Part shown: positions 24,251 through 31,876 of the stretch, piece by piece
Layout of the letters: the number at the start of each line of letters is the position of its first letter
How positions within the stretch are numbered: position 1 is the stretch's first letter
Assembly (NCBI RefSeq): GCF_900188145.1
Contig: NZ_FZOJ01000040.1
Span: 1-35,066, forward strand
Direction of reading: 5' to 3'
Length of the DNA: 35,066 nt
DNA from: Anaerovirgula multivorans
Lineage (GTDB): Bacteria; Bacillota; Clostridia; Peptostreptococcales; Natronincolaceae
Position numbers and translations under genes: made by a program
Notes under the pieces: model-generated
What the model saw: only the letters and a program-made list of their open reading frames with translations
The model's database searches: none
What the model was told of the DNA's origin: nothing

Positions 24251-25135
24251 ATGGCCGATAAGGATGGAATTTTAGAATCAAAAGAGTTTGGTATTGGCAT
24301 ACCGCAAGAAACAAAAGGCTTTTATGTAAAGGGTGGTAATCATTATAGTTGGGGGATGAAGTCACGACTTAATAAAATTTTTAATCCTAAAACAGGAAAA
24401 TCCTTAATGCTTGCATTTGATCATGGATATTTCTTAGGACCAACTTCTGGCTTAGAAAGATTAGATTTAAATATCCCACCACTTGTGGATCATATTGATT
24501 GCTTCATGGGTACTCGAGGTGGAATGATGAGCTGCATCGATCCTGCTTTAACTGGTAACAAAGCCATTGCCCTTCGCGTATCGTCAGGTTCTTCAATTTT
24601 AAACGATGACTTAAGTGATGAAATTATATCTGTAGATATTGCTGAGGCTATTCGCATGAATGCAGATTTAATGGCTACTCAAGTATTTATAGGAGCACCG
24701 CATCAAAAAGAATCTATTGATAATCTTTCAAAGGTCATTAATACCGGCAATGCTTATGGTGTTCCAACCATGGGTGTCGTTGCTGTAGGGAAAGAAATGG
24801 AAAGAACTGCAAAATATTTCAGACTTTCCACACGAATTATTGCTGAAGTTGGTGCACAAGTTGTGAAATGTTACTATTGCGACGACTTCGACAGTGTTAT
24901 CGCTTCCTGCCCTGTTCCAATTGTTATTGCAGGAGGTAAAAAAATACCAGAAAGAGATGCTCTTGAAATGTGTTCCAATTCCATTTTAATGGGTGCAGCA
25001 GGTGTGGATATGGGAAGGAACATCTTCCAATCCGAAGACCCGCTTGCAATGGTTCAAGCTGTACGCGCCATTGTCCATGAGGGTATAGATCATAAAGAAG
25101 CCTTTGACATGTTTAATGAATTAAAAGCAAAGTAA
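24251..25135 (+). CDS. lsrF: Phospho-AI-2 thiolase LsrF (294 aa)
   Basis: A class I aldolase-fold enzyme. LsrF transfers the acetyl group of 3-hydroxy-5-phosphonooxypentane-2,4-dione to CoA, giving acetyl-CoA and dihydroxyacetone phosphate. LMLAFDHGYFLGPTSGLE near 52-69 and FMGTRGGMMSC near 85 match the family. The Schiff-base lysine is Lys206 in EVGAQVVKCYY (Lys203 in E. coli). VIAGGKK near 230 is the phosphate-binding strand. Length matches the E. coli protein. AAGGAGG precedes the ATG. It is the last gene of the rightward lsr operon, and a terminator follows. Confidence 0.93.
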   Translation: MADKDGILESKEFGIGIPQETKGFYVKGGNHYSWGMKSRLNKIFNPKTGKSLMLAFDHGYFLGPTSGLERLDLNIPPLVDHIDCFMGTRGGMMSCIDPALTGNKAIALRVSSGSSILNDDLSDEIISVDIAEAIRMNADLMATQVFIGAPHQKESIDNLSKVINTGNAYGVPTMGVVAVGKEMERTAKYFRLSTRIIAEVGAQVVKCYYCDDFDSVIASCPVPIVIAGGKKIPERDALEMCSNSILMGAAGVDMGRNIFQSEDPLAMVQAVRAIVHEGIDHKEAFDMFNELKAK

Positions 25136-25179
25136 ATTGACTTCAACCTGTCTCCCCCTATAAGTTCTGAAGTCAATTT
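25134..25179 (+). terminator. Terminator of the lsrR-K-cupin-F operon
   Basis: AAATTGACTTC and GAAGTCAATTT form a perfect 11-bp stem with a 24-nt loop starting at the lsrF stop codon. The arm ends in TTTG, so the U-tract is short. Confidence 0.6.
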
Positions 25180-25241
25180 GCTTATCCTATGGGATGCTTC
25201 TGTTCTTGAAGTACATGCTTTATCGCTATAAAATGAGACTT

Positions 25242-25392
25242 AATTCAGAGGGAGTTTTTACTCCCACTGAATTGTAGCCGAATTTACTTCGAGGATGTAG
25301 TGCTTGATCTCCCGCTTTAAGTAGACAACCAAAAGTTAGATTTATAACTTTTGTGTTGGTCACTTAGTTTCTTCATCTAGAAGAAGCGGGAG
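25242..25392. ncRNA. Structured non-coding element, possible IS200/IS605 remnant
   Basis: First stem: AATTCAGaGGGAG and CTCCCaCTGAATT (25242-25273), 13 bp with one mismatch. Second: CTCCCGCTT (25309-25317) pairs with AAGCGGGAG (25384-25392). This encloses a further hairpin with AAAAGTT (25331-25337) and AACTTTT (25346-25352), plus CAAC/GTTG. The nested GC-rich stems in AT-rich DNA point to a folded RNA or a mobile-element end. It resembles in general style the right ends and guide-RNA regions of IS200/IS605 elements, but no tnpA or tnpB is present. The family assignment is a guess. Confidence 0.4.
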
Positions 25393-25419
25393 TCTTAGCA
25401 ATACACCGAAGGATAAATA

Positions 25420-25462
25420 GAAGGAACCTCTGTAAATACGCAATATTTACAGAGGTTCCTTC
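25420..25462. terminator. Perfect 19-bp hairpin downstream of lctD
   Basis: GAAGGAACCTCTGTAAATA and its exact complement flank a 5-nt loop (CGCAA). It lies 138 bp beyond the lctD stop. The minus-strand flank CTATTTATCC is only moderately U-rich. It is probably the end of the lactate operon, or a bidirectional block between convergent operons. Confidence 0.65.
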
Positions 25463-25599
25463 TTATGCAAGTTTTAAAAGATCAGATTAGGAATAGCATA
25501 GTAATGCTTGAAGAAAACATGTTTCATCAAAATATTTAAGAAAATTTCTACTAAGAGCATTGCTTAAAAAGCTGGTATATATTTCTATTTTCTACACCT

Positions 25600-26997
25600 T
25601 TATTGGCACACTTTCCCTGGATTTAAAATGTTCTTAGGATCAAACACACTCTTTATCCCCTTCATCAGTTCAAGATAGCTGCCTCCTAAGGAATCATTTA
25701 AGAAGTTCTTTTTAGCAAAACCTATACCATGTTCTCCTGAAACTTGGCCTCTTAACTCTTTTGCTCTCTTGTACATACAATCCATTACTTCATTTAATTG
25801 GTTTTTCCATTCTTCTTCTGATAAGTCATCTCTTAAAATATAGACGTGTAGGTTACCATCCCCAGCATGGCCAAAGCTCCTAATTCTAATATTAAATTGA
25901 TGCTGAAGTTCATCGGTATATTTAATAAATTCAGCTACCTTGTTTCTTGGCACCACTACATCACATTCATCAATCTCAGTAGTAGAAGCTTTAATGGCTT
26001 CTAAAAAAGCTCCTCTAGCAGACCAAATGGCTTCTTGCCTTTCTTGAGTTTCAGAAATATATACATCTAGCGCCCCCTCTTGTAAGCAAATATGGGCTAC
26101 TGTTTCATAGGCTCTTTCTACTTCCTCCTTGCTATTGCCATCAAAGGTTAGCAATAGGTAGGCACTGGAGGAATTGTCAGGAAATTGCTTTCCTAAAAAT
26201 TCTTCTGCTGCAATAATTGTATCTCTTACCATAAACTCGATGGCTGTGGGAATAGCCTTAGATTTTATAATTTTAGGTACAGTTTCTATCGCTGTTTCTA
26301 AATCTTTAAAGGGTATTAATAAGCTGAGGGTTTTTTTAGGCAGGGGTACTAATCGTAAAATAGCCTTTGTAACCACCCCTAAAGTTCCCTCTGAGCCAAC
26401 AATTAAGTCCTTAAAGCTATATCCAGAGCTGTTTTTTACAACCTTCCCTCCGATTTCCATAATCTCTCCGTTGGGAAGTACTACCTCTAACCCTCTTACA
26501 TAGTCCCTAGTAACGCCATACTTTACAGCTCTCATACCACCTGCATTGGTATTGATATTCCCAGCAATCGTAGCACTTTTTTCTCCTGGATCAGGAGGAT
26601 AAAGTAAATCATGTTCCTCTACAAATTTGCTTATCTCCATCAATAAAACTCCTGGCTCTACTGTCAAAGTCAAGTTTTCTTCATCTAACTCTAAAATTTT
26701 ATTCATCTTACTCATATTCAACATAATGCCACCATGAATGGCTACAGAACCTCCAACTAGCCCAGTTCCCTGTCCTCTAGGGGTTATGGGAATATTATTT
26801 TCATAGGCATATTTCATGACTTTAGAAACTTCTTTAGTACATTGAGGTTCTACCAAAACCTCCGGCATACGTTTTATTTCTGCCAGCTCATCCCTACCAA
26901 AATCCTCATTGATCTCGTCTCCATAGAACACTCTATCATTACCACATATAGATCTTAGGATTTCAACATCCTTTTTGTTTATTTTTTTATAGGCCAT
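25600..26997 (-). CDS. lctD: FAD-dependent lactate dehydrogenase, LctD (465 aa)
   Basis: A GlcD/LctD-type flavoprotein. The FAD-binding PCMH domain has PRGQGTGLVGGSVAIHGG near 80-100 and GNINTNAGGMRAVKYG near 150. The C-terminal domain has HAGDGNLHVY and GEHGIGFAKK. With EtfAB it forms the bifurcating complex known from Acetobacterium woodii, which oxidises lactate with NAD+ while consuming reduced ferredoxin. I choose the ATG at 26997 because AGGAGGGG lies 6 nt upstream and the length then equals the known enzyme; the frame is open ten codons further. It lies 22 bp after lctC and is the last gene of the operon. Confidence 0.93.
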   Translation of the reverse strand: MAYKKINKKDVEILRSICGNDRVFYGDEINEDFGRDELAEIKRMPEVLVEPQCTKEVSKVMKYAYENNIPITPRGQGTGLVGGSVAIHGGIMLNMSKMNKILELDEENLTLTVEPGVLLMEISKFVEEHDLLYPPDPGEKSATIAGNINTNAGGMRAVKYGVTRDYVRGLEVVLPNGEIMEIGGKVVKNSSGYSFKDLIVGSEGTLGVVTKAILRLVPLPKKTLSLLIPFKDLETAIETVPKIIKSKAIPTAIEFMVRDTIIAAEEFLGKQFPDNSSSAYLLLTFDGNSKEEVERAYETVAHICLQEGALDVYISETQERQEAIWSARGAFLEAIKASTTEIDECDVVVPRNKVAEFIKYTDELQHQFNIRIRSFGHAGDGNLHVYILRDDLSEEEWKNQLNEVMDCMYKRAKELRGQVSGEHGIGFAKKNFLNDSLGGSYLELMKGIKSVFDPKNILNPGKVCQ

Positions 26998-27019
26998 TCT
27001 ATTCCCCTCCTTGGCATTT

Positions 27020-28234
27020 CTATACAATTGCCTTTAATCCTTCTATGTTAATATTTCCATTTTCTATTTTTTCCATCAATTTCGGTATTATCTCATAAAT
27101 ATCTCCTACAATACCATAGTGGGCAACTTTGAAGATAGGTGCATTCTCATCTTTATTTATAGAAAAAATGCATTCAGAATTACCCATTCCCGCCACAAAC
27201 TGTACAGAGCCCGATACTCCGCATGTAATAATTAATTTAGGTCTAACAGTCCTTCCACTCAATCCAATTTGTCTTCTAGGGTCTCCCCATCCAGCTTCTA
27301 TCAAAGGCCTTGTAACCGCTATCTGAGCCTTTAGCTTATCTGCCAAACTATAAATCATGGTCAAATCCTTTTGAGATTTTACCCCTCTGCCGGCCACTAC
27401 AATAACCTCTGCCTCTGATATATCTTCTTCTACTTCCTTAGGCTTTACCTTCATCACTTTTATCTTCGAAGTTAGCTTTTCTTCATCAATAGTACATTTG
27501 GTCACTTTTCCTATTGCTTGTTCGCTGGCTTCTGCTGCCGACATTACCTTATACCTTACAGTGGCAAACTGTGGTCGATGATTGGTAGTGATAATTTTTG
27601 CCATAATATTTCCACCAAAGGCAGGTCGTATTTGAACCAAATCAGAGTTTTCCTTTACATCTAACACGGTACAATCCGCTGTTAAGCCTGTTTGAAATCT
27701 AGCAGCCATTCTAGGTGCTAAAGATCTACCTATTGTCGTTGCTCCCACCAGTACAATGGAGGGCTTTTTCTTATGGATAAAATCTTCAAAGGCAGCGGTG
27801 TAGGGTTCTATTCTAAAGTGTTTTAATGGTTCTTCATCATATACGAAGACTTCCTCCACTCCATAGTACAAGAGTTCCTTTGCCTTTTCAGTTACATCAT
27901 GACCTATAAATACTGCATAAACAGGATAATTCAAATTTGCCGCCAGTTCTTTAGCCTTTCCTATAAGTTCTAATGTTACAGGATGTATTTCTCCTTCTTG
28001 ATGATCAACATAAACAGCAATTCCTTTCCACTGGTCTTTATCTACTCCTACTACCTTTTCCTCCACCCATTGAAAAGCACCTTTATCTCCTTTTTCTACA
28101 CAAATTTTACACATTTTACAGGCAGCACTTATTTCTATTTGTCCATCATTATTTTCAATGGCCCCGAAGGGACAGAGCTTCATGGTTTTTTCTATATTTT
28201 TAATTTTATTTTGATCAATAACAATTTTCGTCAT
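27020..28234 (-). CDS. lctC: Electron transfer flavoprotein alpha subunit, LctC (404 aa)
   Basis: EtfA with an N-terminal ferredoxin-like extension. Cys21 (LCPFGAI), Cys39, Cys42 and Cys45 (CKMCKIC) are enough for one 4Fe-4S cluster, as in LctC of acetogens. The Etf alpha domain follows (VFIGHDVTEKAKELLYYG), and the C-terminal FAD domain has GWGDPRRQIGLSGRTVRPKLIITCGVSGSVQFVAGM. The N-terminal cluster distinguishes the bifurcating lactate type from ordinary EtfA. It lies 23 bp after lctB. It works as a heterodimer with LctB and docks to LctD. Confidence 0.93.
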   Translation of the reverse strand: MTKIVIDQNKIKNIEKTMKLCPFGAIENNDGQIEISAACKMCKICVEKGDKGAFQWVEEKVVGVDKDQWKGIAVYVDHQEGEIHPVTLELIGKAKELAANLNYPVYAVFIGHDVTEKAKELLYYGVEEVFVYDEEPLKHFRIEPYTAAFEDFIHKKKPSIVLVGATTIGRSLAPRMAARFQTGLTADCTVLDVKENSDLVQIRPAFGGNIMAKIITTNHRPQFATVRYKVMSAAEASEQAIGKVTKCTIDEEKLTSKIKVMKVKPKEVEEDISEAEVIVVAGRGVKSQKDLTMIYSLADKLKAQIAVTRPLIEAGWGDPRRQIGLSGRTVRPKLIITCGVSGSVQFVAGMGNSECIFSINKDENAPIFKVAHYGIVGDIYEIIPKLMEKIENGNINIEGLKAIV

Positions 28235-28257
28235 CCTAATACCCCCTACCTATTTGA

Positions 28258-29046
28258 TTAAATAAATTTTAATTCTTTTAACTTATCAAACATCTGCAGT
28301 ACTAATATTTCACTGGTATCCCTCCAAATTTCCTGTTTTCTATCGGTATCAGGAGGAAAGATTTTTTCTACTTGGGTTGGAGAACCATTGAGACCATACC
28401 GTTTTTCATCTTGGTTTTCAAAATCCTTTAACCCCCAAACAGTAATTGCTTTATCTTTTGTAGCTAGCTTTCTCCTAAAGGATGGTAATCGAGGTTGGAA
28501 AATTCCTTTTTCTACAGTAATTAAGCAAGGTAGCTGTACCTCCACAAGATCAACAGTATTAGACATATCCATTTCTGCCACTATATCTCCTGCTTTTATA
28601 TCTACTATTTTCTTGACATTTGCTATATGGGGTATTGCTAGATATTCTGCCATTTCTGGACCAACCTGGGCTGTATCTCCATCGGTGGTTTGTTTTCCAC
28701 AGATAATCAAATCAAAGCCCCCCGTCTTTTTCACTCCTTGAGAAAGGGTATAGGAGGTGGCTAATACATCTGCTCCTGCAAACTTTTTATCAGAAAGCAA
28801 TATTCCTTCGTCAACCCCCATCATAAAAGCTTCACGGATCACTTCTCCAGCTTGAGGAGGCCCCATTGTCATAACTTTTACTGTTCCCCCAACTTTTTCC
28901 CTTATCTTTAGAGCAGTTTCTACTGCATATAAATCATAGGGATTCATCTTGCTATCAATTCCATCCCGCTTTAATACTCCCGTTTTTTCGTCTACTTCCA
29001 CTGTAGTAGTTCCTGGAACCTGTTTAATGCAAACTAAAATATTCAT
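28258..29046 (-). CDS. lctB: Electron transfer flavoprotein beta subunit, LctB (262 aa)
   Basis: EtfB with NILVCIKQVPGT at the start and the nucleotide-binding segment CGKQTTDGDTAQVGPEMAE near 120-140. This TDGDTAQVGP motif is present in bifurcating Etf proteins, where the beta subunit binds FAD rather than AMP. The first in-frame ATG touches the GGGGG ribosome site, so the second one (29046, MNILVC) is the better start. It lies 37 bp after larA. A degenerate copy of the lactate operator (29062-29081) sits just upstream of the ribosome site. Confidence 0.93.
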   Translation of the reverse strand: MNILVCIKQVPGTTTVEVDEKTGVLKRDGIDSKMNPYDLYAVETALKIREKVGGTVKVMTMGPPQAGEVIREAFMMGVDEGILLSDKKFAGADVLATSYTLSQGVKKTGGFDLIICGKQTTDGDTAQVGPEMAEYLAIPHIANVKKIVDIKAGDIVAEMDMSNTVDLVEVQLPCLITVEKGIFQPRLPSFRRKLATKDKAITVWGLKDFENQDEKRYGLNGSPTQVEKIFPPDTDRKQEIWRDTSEILVLQMFDKLKELKFI

Positions 29047-29061
29047 TTTCATCCCCCTTTA

Positions 29062-29081
29062 TCGGTATAGTGGTCTTATCT
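29062..29081 (-). promoter_or_regulatory. Degenerate GntR operator upstream of lctB
   Basis: 16 of 20 positions match the operator shared by lrgA and larA (TTGGTATGGTGGTCTTACCA). It sits between the larA stop and the lctB ribosome site. It may be a weaker internal control point or a decayed copy. Confidence 0.55.
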
Positions 29082-29083
29082 TT

Positions 29084-30358
29084 TTATGCTATAATTACAG
29101 AAACACCATCAGGAATTACTGTTATTTTGGCATCTCTTCCTTTTATTTGATAGGCCCTGTCTAAAGCCTCCTCAAAGCTGTAGGCATGTTCCATATGCAT
29201 ATTTTTAATCATTTCAGGATTACATAAATCCGTCACCATGATAACCTTGTATTCATTTAAAATACGGGCCAGTATTTGAAATTCCCACTGATCTGGTGCC
29301 GTTTCTTCCATAGGTACTTTCAATACCTTCTCTAAAACCGCTTTCGGACTTTCTGCTTGGGCCATATTTTCATAAAAGGATTCTCCTCCATGGCCATCAT
29401 TGCAGGCTGCAATCATAATAATTACTGCTCCATCTTTACAACAGGCCTCTGCTGCCGTCATGCCCTTTACCGATTGATAAATGTTTTGATCTAGTGGATA
29501 TCCTCCATTGGAGGTAATAACAATATCTCCATTCACTTTATTTACCTTTGAGAGATTTTTGACAAAGCTGCAGCCCTCTTCATGAGCCAATTGGCTGTCT
29601 CCACTGAAGGCATGGATGATTTTCTTTTCAGCATCAATAACTACATTTAATATGAAGGCCAATTTTGCTTTTTCAGCGGCATATAACATATCTCTATGGA
29701 TTGGATTTTCTTCAAGTATTCCCGTCCTTGCATATTCATTGGCTATGAACTTAGAACAATGATTTGCCAATACCGTCTGAGCCCCTGCAATTCCCGGCAA
29801 AATGCTTTTTCTTCCTCCTGAAAATCCAGCAAAAAAGTGGGGTTCAATAAATCCTTCTGCGATTAACAATTCTGTCTCCATAGCCAATCTATTTAACCAC
29901 AGTTTCCCTCCGGAAGGTAAGATACCTACTTCCACCAAATTTTCTTGATCTTGGGATATATGATTGATAATATTTTCATTTTCAACAATTTCTTTGCCAA
30001 ATTTATGGATCATCTCTTCTTGTGTTGTAGGTCTGTGGAAGCCTGTAGCAATCAATATTTTAATATCAATTGTTGGGTTTACTCCCCTAATCCTTTCTAA
30101 AAGTATAGGCAGAGTGATTTTACTTGGTACAGGTCTGGTATGATCACTGGTGATGATAACCATATTCTTCTTTCCCTTCACCAGCGTTTCTATAGGTAGG
30201 CTCCCTATAGGATGATCCAATGCCTTTTTTACAATTTCCTCCTGACTTAAATCTGGTTTAAAATGATGGGCCTTTGACTCTAAAACTCCCATGAGATTCC
30301 TGTCCTCTACTTCTATTTCCCAAAATTCTTTATGATAGGGTATTTTTATCTTTGCCAT
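29084..30358 (-). CDS. larA: Nickel-pincer lactate racemase LarA (424 aa)
   Basis: LarA family. The catalytic and nickel-binding residues of the Lactobacillus plantarum enzyme (His108, His174, Lys184, His200) fall at exactly the same positions: GFHRP at 108, EPHFFAGFSGGRK with His174 and Lys184, ANHCS with His200. TSDHTRPVP near 71 is also conserved. The enzyme interconverts L- and D-lactate, feeding the D-lactate-specific LctD-Etf complex. The cofactor genes larB, larC and larE are not in this window. The ATG follows AGGGGGAG. The gene has its own operator copy 53 bp upstream and is separated from lrgB by 185 bp. Confidence 0.94.
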   Translation of the reverse strand: MAKIKIPYHKEFWEIEVEDRNLMGVLESKAHHFKPDLSQEEIVKKALDHPIGSLPIETLVKGKKNMVIITSDHTRPVPSKITLPILLERIRGVNPTIDIKILIATGFHRPTTQEEMIHKFGKEIVENENIINHISQDQENLVEVGILPSGGKLWLNRLAMETELLIAEGFIEPHFFAGFSGGRKSILPGIAGAQTVLANHCSKFIANEYARTGILEENPIHRDMLYAAEKAKLAFILNVVIDAEKKIIHAFSGDSQLAHEEGCSFVKNLSKVNKVNGDIVITSNGGYPLDQNIYQSVKGMTAAEACCKDGAVIIMIAACNDGHGGESFYENMAQAESPKAVLEKVLKVPMEETAPDQWEFQILARILNEYKVIMVTDLCNPEMIKNMHMEHAYSFEEALDRAYQIKGRDAKITVIPDGVSVIIA

Positions 30359-30410
30359 CCTATCTCCCCCTTTTAATAAAATATATTAGATTGTTTCTAA
30401 ACGCATTTTA

Positions 30411-30430
30411 TTGGTATGGTGGTCTTACCA
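30411..30430 (-). promoter_or_regulatory. GntR (FadR-type) operator upstream of larA
   Basis: TTGGTATGGTGGTCTTACCA, identical over 20 bp to the site before lrgA copy 2. Its core TGGT-N3-ACCA is the known operator type of FadR/LldR regulators. The matching promoter boxes are not clear here. Confidence 0.75.
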
Positions 30431-30543
30431 TTCTTTTTAAAAAAATGTACTAAATGTACTACAAGGAGTTTCACTTATTGTCTACACTGAAAATTATCTA
30501 TATAAATCATACATAAAGTGCAACTTAATTTCAATGAAATCTA

Positions 30544-31233
30544 CTAGAATAGATGCATAAGTAAGGGTACCAGCAATACGGTTATAAGTCCTGCTATTCC
30601 TATGGCTAAACCACTCATTGCTCCTTGGGTTTCTCCCATTTCCATAGCTTTTGAAGTGCCTACTGCATGGGATGCTGTTCCCATGGCAATACCAATAGCC
30701 ACTTCGTCCTTTATTCTAAAAACATTGCATATAGTTGGACCAATCACTGCCCCCAGGATTCCCGTAATGACAATAACCCCCACCGTAATAGAAGGAATCC
30801 CACCAATCTGCGCTGATATTTCTAAGCCTATGGGTGTTGTAACAGACTTAGGAATCATAGATGCGGCAATTGCAGAATCAAGCTTAAAAGCTCTAGTCAA
30901 TAAAATAACACTGGTTACTGCAGTAATACATCCCACAGTGATCCCTAGTATAATAGGCACAAAATTAACTTTTAGTAAGTCTAATTGTCTATAAAGAGGG
31001 ACTGCTAAAATAACAGTAGCTGGTCCTAGGAAAAAAGATATTAAGTCTCCCCCCTTCTTATAATATCCTATGTCTATATTGAAAAAAGCAAGTATCATCA
31101 TAATAGAAAGTATGCTAATCAATAAAGGATGCAACACAGTAACCTTAGTTTTTCTACAAATCCATAGCCCTATTTCAAAAAACAGTATAGATATAACAAT
31201 GCCAAAATAGGGTGTATCTAATAATGTTATCAT
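30544..31233 (-). CDS. lrgB: LrgB/CidB-family membrane protein, copy 2 (229 aa)
   Basis: An LrgB family protein, closely similar to the copy at 13443, with SMIPKSVTTPIGLEIS and GTASHAVGTSKAMEMGETQGAMSGL. The start is an ATG that overlaps the lrgA stop (ATGA) with AAGGTGG 5 nt upstream; a GTG three codons earlier is less likely. Its place at the head of the lactate regulon, where acetogens have a lactate permease, argues that LrgAB imports lactate or exports pyruvate here (inference supported by pyruvate transport of Bacillus and Streptococcus homologues). Confidence 0.9.
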   Translation of the reverse strand: MITLLDTPYFGIVISILFFEIGLWICRKTKVTVLHPLLISILSIMMILAFFNIDIGYYKKGGDLISFFLGPATVILAVPLYRQLDLLKVNFVPIILGITVGCITAVTSVILLTRAFKLDSAIAASMIPKSVTTPIGLEISAQIGGIPSITVGVIVITGILGAVIGPTICNVFRIKDEVAIGIAMGTASHAVGTSKAMEMGETQGAMSGLAIGIAGLITVLLVPLLMHLF

Positions 31234-31583
31234 ACTAACCACCTTCTCTTAGCCCATTGTATCGTCCATCCTGTCACTACCATAACACTTATGGTTGTTA
31301 AAACAATTACACTCATAATAGTGATCCATTGTCCTCGCAGCATATCTAGATTAGTAAGAAGATTTACTCCCGCTGGGATAAAAAAGAAGGCTAAATGATC
31401 CAACAGAAACTTAGCTATTTTGTCAACCATTTCTAGTTTTACTATTCCTGTAATTAGTAAAATTAAAAACAGTACCATCCCAAGAACATTTCCTGGAATA
31501 GGGATTCCAAACAGCTTATTTAGAAATTCCCCTATAAAACAAATGGCCACAATCACACAAAATTGTCTTAAAAGCACCAACAT
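31230..31583 (-). CDS. lrgA: LrgA/CidA-family membrane protein, copy 2 (117 aa)
   Basis: A four-helix protein with GIPIPGNVLGMVLFLILLITG and FLLDHLAFFFIPAGVNLL. I choose the ATG at 31583 (MLVLLRQF) because AGGGGG lies 6 nt upstream and the length then matches copy 1; a frame open to 31622 would run through the operator. It is first in the leftward lactate gene set, with a promoter and a GntR operator directly upstream. It is translationally coupled to lrgB. Confidence 0.9.
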   Translation of the reverse strand: MLVLLRQFCVIVAICFIGEFLNKLFGIPIPGNVLGMVLFLILLITGIVKLEMVDKIAKFLLDHLAFFFIPAGVNLLTNLDMLRGQWITIMSVIVLTTISVMVVTGWTIQWAKRRWLV

Positions 31584-31601
31584 CAATTCCCCCTTTGCTT
31601 T

Positions 31602-31621
31602 TTGGTATGGTGGTCTTACCA
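31602..31621 (-). promoter_or_regulatory. GntR (FadR-type) operator upstream of lrgA copy 2
   Basis: TTGGTATGGTGGTCTTACCA. The core TGGTCTTACCA (31611-31621) is an 11-bp palindrome of form TGGT-N3-ACCA. It covers the predicted transcription start of the promoter at 31630-31658, a classic repressor position. Confidence 0.82.
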
Positions 31622-31629
31622 CTTTTTAG

Positions 31630-31658
31630 ATAATATCATAATTTTCAAAAAAATGCAA
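31630..31658 (-). promoter_or_regulatory. lrgA copy-2 promoter
   Basis: On the minus strand TTGCAT (31653-31658), a 17-bp spacer and TATTAT (31630-31635). The predicted start, near 31622, falls inside the operator. Confidence 0.7.
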
Positions 31659-31740
31659 TCGTTTCTTTTTTTGTCCCTAAACTTTTTTAAATTCATAAAA
31701 TTGCTGTTAATGCTAAAGAAAAAGGACATATTTTTGCTGA

Positions 31741-31846
31741 GGCTGTTGGAAAAGCGAACAAAATCCAGCGGCCGCAGCGTATAGGGAAATACGTAAGGGT
31801 GCTGGATTTTCGAAACAACGAAGAAGATGGAGGTTTTTCAACAGTC
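31741..31846. repeat. Nested palindromic element, MITE-like
   Basis: Three nested stems: outer CTGTTGGAAAA (31743-31753) with TTTTTCAACAG (31834-31844), one mismatch; middle AAAATCCAGC (31760-31769) with GCTGGATTTT (31801-31810), perfect; inner CGTAT (31778-31782) with ATACG (31789-31793). The element is richer in GC than its surroundings and includes GCGGCCGC. Termini of the GGCTGTTGAAAA kind resemble insertion-sequence ends. No reading frame. It lies between the lactate operon promoter and the 3' end of the GntR gene, where it could also act as a terminator for the latter. Confidence 0.6.
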
Positions 31847-31876
31847 TGAGGCCATCTCTATCCTAAATTATATTAT

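Larger units (their letters stand above)
25136..25599. other. 464-bp gene-free stretch between lsrF and lctD
   Basis: The two genes converge here and no reading frame is supported. The stretch holds the lsrF terminator, a structured element with two stem-loop systems (25242-25392) and a perfect 19-bp hairpin (25420-25462). The remaining sequence, about 25463-25599, shows nothing I can name. Confidence 0.7.

Noticed and set aside
27973..28261. Overlapping plus-strand frames (76 and 92 codons) antisense to the start of lctC
   Set aside because: Composition is dominated by Phe, Tyr and Leu from antisense codons, and the real gene is on the other strand.
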